Of a DNA stretch of 64,000 bases, positions 60,823 through 64,000 are shown in pieces (the stretch's first letter is position 1; each line of letters opens with the position of its first letter). The translations under genes and the position numbers were made by a program. Below the pieces are notes generated by a model that saw only the letters and a list, made by a program, of their open reading frames with translations, made no database searches and was not told the DNA's origin. This DNA is from Propionispora hippei DSM 15287 (lineage in GTDB: Bacteria > Bacillota > Negativicutes > Propionisporales > Propionisporaceae): assembly GCF_900141835.1 (NCBI RefSeq), contig NZ_FQZD01000004.1, positions 124,001 through 188,000 on the forward strand, given 5' to 3'.

Positions 60823-63228
60823 ATGCCGATGTCTGTGATAGTAAATAATTTTCTAGTGGTACTGGCCGCAGCTTTTACGGCCGGCATTTGGTGGGCCGGT
60901 TTATGCGCGGTTTATTTGCCGTTGCTTTATTGCCTGGGGCTGATTGCGGCGGGAGCTGTGTTTTGCTTTGCCCGGCAGTGCGATAAGGCGGGCTGGCTGG
61001 TTTGTGCTCTGACTGCGCTCTTTTTTTTCGCCGGTGCTATCCGCTATCTGCAGGCAGTCAGTATCCCCGCCAGTGATGTCAGCCTGTTCGCCGGTCAGGA
61101 TGTAATTTTCAGGGGGCAGGTTGTTGAAAAGCAGGAGCTTGCGGCGAGCGGGGAAGCAACTAAGTTCAGATATATAGTGGAAGCCTGGGAACTGACGGAA
61201 CCGGGTAACGAAAAAAAACGTATAATGCCGCTAACCGGCAAGGTCAGTTTGAGTGTTTCAGCGAACAAAGTACCGGTGGCGATTGACTATGGTGACAGGA
61301 TTAGTGTTGCGGGGACGATTGTCGAGCTTCATGGGTATAATAATCCCGGTTCGATCAACACCGTGGCCGCTTTGCAACGGGAGGGGATCAGGGCGCGCTT
61401 GCTGCCGGCCGGTCCCTTAACACTTATTGAGCCGGACGGAGGGGGCACTTCCTGGCAGGGCTGGCGGGATAAATGGCGCCGTCAGGTTGTTGTCGCTATG
61501 GAAAAGGTTATGCCTGCCCCGGAAGCGGCTATTCTGTCCGGTATGATCTTCGGGGGCTATCAGGGAATCAGCCGGGAGGTTATCGCCGATTTTCAGACAA
61601 CCGGACTGATTCATATTTTATCGGTATCGGGAACCCATGTCGCATTGGTTGGCGTGGCGATGCTCTGGCTGGGGAGGCGATTTAAACTCCGGACGGGCTT
61701 AATCGCCGTCATTACGGCCATTGCGGTTACCGGGTATGCTGTTATCGCCGGCTTGACTGCGCCGGTACTGCGTTCATTGATTATGGGACTGACCGGCTTG
61801 GCGGCTGTCATCTGGAAACGGGAAAAGGATGTAGCCGCCGCTTTTGGACTGTCCCTGCTGCTTATGCTGGCCCTGCAGCCGGAACTGATCTATGATATTA
61901 GCTTTCAGCTTTCTTTTGCTTGCACAGCCGGGCTTATTTTGTTTTATGCCAAGACAGTGGATTGGCTACGACGCTTGCCCAAACGGCCAGCGCAGGTTAT
62001 TGCCGCGACTTTTGCCGTTCAACTGGCAGCGCTGCCTTTGACAGCCTGGTATTTCAGCAATTACTCCCTTAGTTCCTTTACCGCTAATTTTATTATTGTG
62101 CCAGTGATGGAGGGCCTTGTTATAGCGGGGTTAGCTGGTGTATTGCTTGTGGGCTGGGTTCCGGCGCTTGCCGGAGTTATCTTTGCAGGCTGCAGCCTTT
62201 GCCTGGGTGCGGTGCTTCAGGCTACAGCCTGGCTGGCGGCACTTCCCGGCGCCAGCATTTATTTTCCTCCCATGAATTGGGCCGTTTGTGTAGTCTACTA
62301 TCTGCTTTTATTTTGGTTATATGGTTACTTTCCCCAACCAGTTATGTTACCATTAGAGATATGGCGGCGATGGCCGGGCCGGGTTCAGGCCCTCAGCCTT
62401 GTGGCGGCAATGGTTTGGGCTGTTTATCTGGTTTACCCCAGACCGGTGATTATTCATTTTATTGATGTTGGTCAAGGCGATGCTGCTGTGATTACAACAC
62501 CTCATGGCCGGGCAGTGATGGTGGATACGGGCGGGTCTATGGGCAGTACTTCTTTCGACCTGGGCGAGCAGGTTGTTTATCCATACCTGAGACATTACGG
62601 GATAACGGAACTGGATTATCTTTTTTTGACACATGGACATCAGGATCATGCCGGCGGAGCGGCTGCTATATTGAATCATATTCCGGTCAAATGTGTATTA
62701 ATGGCCCGGGAGGCGGAGTATACGCAGGCAGAGCAGGCAGTGTTATATCATAGAAACAGGCAAGCCGTAATTCCGCAATATCAAGGGCAACGGATTGAAC
62801 TGGATGGAGTGACCTTTACGGTAGTGCATGCTCCTGTGGGCGGCCGGAGTGCCAGCGCGGGAAATGAAACGTCCACGGTCATACGGGTGACGTTCGGTGA
62901 CCAGAGCATCCTGTTTACCGGTGATTTAGAATCTCCCGGCGAAGCGGAAATACTGGCTGAAAACCTGCCGATTAAAAGTAATTTGCTGAAAGTGGGGCAT
63001 CATGGCTCGCGCACGTCATCTACGGCCGCCTTTTTGCAGGCTGTGGCGCCGCAGGTTGCCGTAATATCCGTCGGTTATCACAATTCTTTCGGCCATCCTC
63101 ATGCGGAAACGCTGACGCGGCTGGCTGCAGGTAAGACCAGGGTATATCGTACCGACCGGTCCGGTGCCATACAGGTTGTTACTGATGGACAAACGATGAC
63201 GGTTAATCCCTACCTTTATGATAAATAA
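60823..63228 (+). CDS. comEC: ComEC/Rec2 DNA-uptake channel protein
   Basis: ComEC forms the channel for single-stranded DNA in the cytoplasmic membrane. The 801-residue protein has two N-terminal helices, a soluble DUF4131-type domain, a Competence domain with about eight helices (IHILSVSGTHVALVG is the family hallmark) and a C-terminal metallo-beta-lactamase domain (FIDVGQGDAAVITTPHGR; LTHGHQDHAGGAAAI, about residue 602; LKVGHHGSRTSS). The MBL motifs look intact. The start ATG 60823 has no good ribosome site, suggesting coupling to comEA; ATG 60829 is an alternative. Confidence 0.94.
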   Translation: MPMSVIVNNFLVVLAAAFTAGIWWAGLCAVYLPLLYCLGLIAAGAVFCFARQCDKAGWLVCALTALFFFAGAIRYLQAVSIPASDVSLFAGQDVIFRGQVVEKQELAASGEATKFRYIVEAWELTEPGNEKKRIMPLTGKVSLSVSANKVPVAIDYGDRISVAGTIVELHGYNNPGSINTVAALQREGIRARLLPAGPLTLIEPDGGGTSWQGWRDKWRRQVVVAMEKVMPAPEAAILSGMIFGGYQGISREVIADFQTTGLIHILSVSGTHVALVGVAMLWLGRRFKLRTGLIAVITAIAVTGYAVIAGLTAPVLRSLIMGLTGLAAVIWKREKDVAAAFGLSLLLMLALQPELIYDISFQLSFACTAGLILFYAKTVDWLRRLPKRPAQVIAATFAVQLAALPLTAWYFSNYSLSSFTANFIIVPVMEGLVIAGLAGVLLVGWVPALAGVIFAGCSLCLGAVLQATAWLAALPGASIYFPPMNWAVCVVYYLLLFWLYGYFPQPVMLPLEIWRRWPGRVQALSLVAAMVWAVYLVYPRPVIIHFIDVGQGDAAVITTPHGRAVMVDTGGSMGSTSFDLGEQVVYPYLRHYGITELDYLFLTHGHQDHAGGAAAILNHIPVKCVLMAREAEYTQAEQAVLYHRNRQAVIPQYQGQRIELDGVTFTVVHAPVGGRSASAGNETSTVIRVTFGDQSILFTGDLESPGEAEILAENLPIKSNLLKVGHHGSRTSSTAAFLQAVAPQVAVISVGYHNSFGHPHAETLTRLAAGKTRVYRTDRSGAIQVVTDGQTMTVNPYLYDK

Positions 63229-63244
63229 GGAGTCGAGGACAACT

Positions 63245-64000
63245 ATGAACTATAGTCAACTGGAAGAGCGGATCAGGCAGGGGGAGGTAAGCCCTGTATA
63301 TCTGTTATACGGTGAGGAGCATTATATTATCCAGCAACTGGAGCACACTATTATTGACCAATTGCTGGCGCCGGATGAACGGGATTGCAATTTGACTGTG
63401 CTGGATGGCGATCCTAAACCGGAGGAACTGATTGGTCTCTTGGAAACAGTACCGTTCCTGGGAGGAAGGCAGGTTATTGTCATCCACAATACGGCTTTTT
63501 TCCGGGCGGCAAAGCAGGACAATGCCGAGGTGGACGAATCGGGAAAAGGCGATAAGAGCAGTGGGCGGCTGCTGAAGGTGCTCGCCGATATGCCGGAATA
63601 TACTTGTCTTGTCTTAACGACAACCGAGAAGGTGGATAAGCGAAGGAAGCTGTTTAAACAGATTGAAAAATACGGGATTGCTTTTGAAGCTATTTCCTTT
63701 AAACCCTGGGATAGCAAAAATATTTCCCAATGGATACAGGCGCAGCTTGGTAAAAGACAAAAAAAAATAGCTGCCAATGCGATGGAAGCCACGTTAGCCA
63801 TGGTGGGGAGCATGCCACGAGTTTCTTTGGTTTTTTTGGAGGCGGAGCTGGAAAAGCTGTCGCTTTACACCGGAAACCGGACAATGATTACGCTTCAGGA
63901 TTTGGAAGCGGTGCTGGCGTCCGTTCCTGAACTGTCAGCTTTTGCCCTGCTGGAGGCAATCGGCCAAAAGCAGGTTACCAAGGCCTTGACGTTACTGGGC
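63245..64000 (+). CDS. holA: DNA polymerase III subunit delta (HolA), 3' truncated by window end
   Basis: HolA opens the sliding clamp in the clamp loader. 252 codons are visible, open to the last base. The product shows the family N-terminus PVYLLYGEEHYIIQQLEHT, NLTVLDGDPKPEELI, TVPFLGGRQVIVIHNTAFF, TCLVLTTTEKVDKRRKLFK and the region PWDSKNISQWIQAQL, with SAFALLEAIGQKQVTKAL at the end. ATG 63245 follows AAGGAGTCGAGG. The order comEA-comEC-holA is common in Firmicutes; rpsT often follows. Confidence 0.93.
   Translation, partial: MNYSQLEERIRQGEVSPVYLLYGEEHYIIQQLEHTIIDQLLAPDERDCNLTVLDGDPKPEELIGLLETVPFLGGRQVIVIHNTAFFRAAKQDNAEVDESGKGDKSSGRLLKVLADMPEYTCLVLTTTEKVDKRRKLFKQIEKYGIAFEAISFKPWDSKNISQWIQAQLGKRQKKIAANAMEATLAMVGSMPRVSLVFLEAELEKLSLYTGNRTMITLQDLEAVLASVPELSAFALLEAIGQKQVTKALTLLG

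Overview
The window looks like a chromosome segment of a spore-forming, outer-membrane-bearing Firmicute (class Negativicutes, most likely the Sporomusa/Pelosinus group). This is inferred from gene content, not from a database search. Sporulation genes (a dacB-like carboxypeptidase followed by spmA-spmB, bofC, spoIID) lie beside a complete type IV pilus machine with an outer-membrane secretin, a combination expected of a diderm endospore former. HemZ and the iron-sulfur flavoenzymes fit an anaerobe. Almost all genes are on the + strand; the exceptions are a minor-pilin operon, lgt and one hypothetical gene. No rRNA, tRNA, CRISPR array, prophage or transposase gene was seen.

Layout. 1-2060: dacB-like (5' truncated), spmA, spmB. 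2182-4439: a two-gene flavin/iron-sulfur oxidoreductase of unknown substrate. 4486-7413 (minus strand): a minor-pilin operon ending in a large PilX-like protein with a lectin-like C-terminus. 7536-7705: a cyclic-di-GMP-II riboswitch with its own terminator. 7812-20904: the pilus locus (PilP-like, secretin, yqeG, aroE, pilB, pilT, pilC, major pilin, prepilin peptidase, a second minor-pilin set, comFB, pilM, pilN, pilO). 21122-23968: aroC, aroK, aroB. 24529-29506: pfkA, bofC, ruvCAB, queH, a DUF2905 gene. 29514-36107: spoIID, queA, tgt, yajC, 5-formyl-THF cyclo-ligase, a SpoIIE-type phosphatase, a small P-loop protein and an HD hydrolase. 36430-52963: secDF, two membrane proteins, recJ, apt, relA, dtd, an MBL hydrolase, an AI-2E family protein, a Fur-family regulator, hemZ, hisS, aspS. 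53140-64000: 6S RNA, rarA, lgt, a TetR regulator, a hypothetical gene, T-box-leuS, comEA, comEC and the start of holA.

The most interesting system is the pilus locus. Three separate elements in it belong to families known to sense cyclic di-GMP: the class II riboswitch in front of the PilP-like/secretin genes, the MshEN domain at the N-terminus of the PilB ATPase, and a ComFB-family protein encoded between the minor pilins and pilM. The riboswitch is drawn so that ligand binding should prevent the terminator, giving an ON switch. Together they suggest that one second messenger sets both expression and motor activity of the pili. ComEA and ComEC further down, and ComFB itself, raise the possibility that the pili serve DNA uptake.

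The intergenic regions carry several short non-coding inverted-repeat elements. Two families occur twice in this window (A at 20935 and 31917; B at 34933 and 57035). Others (24299, 36187, 25664) occur once. They sit directly upstream of aroC, tgt, pfkA, secD, bofC, a P-loop gene and the leuS T-box, so they are likely to be transcribed or to flank promoters.
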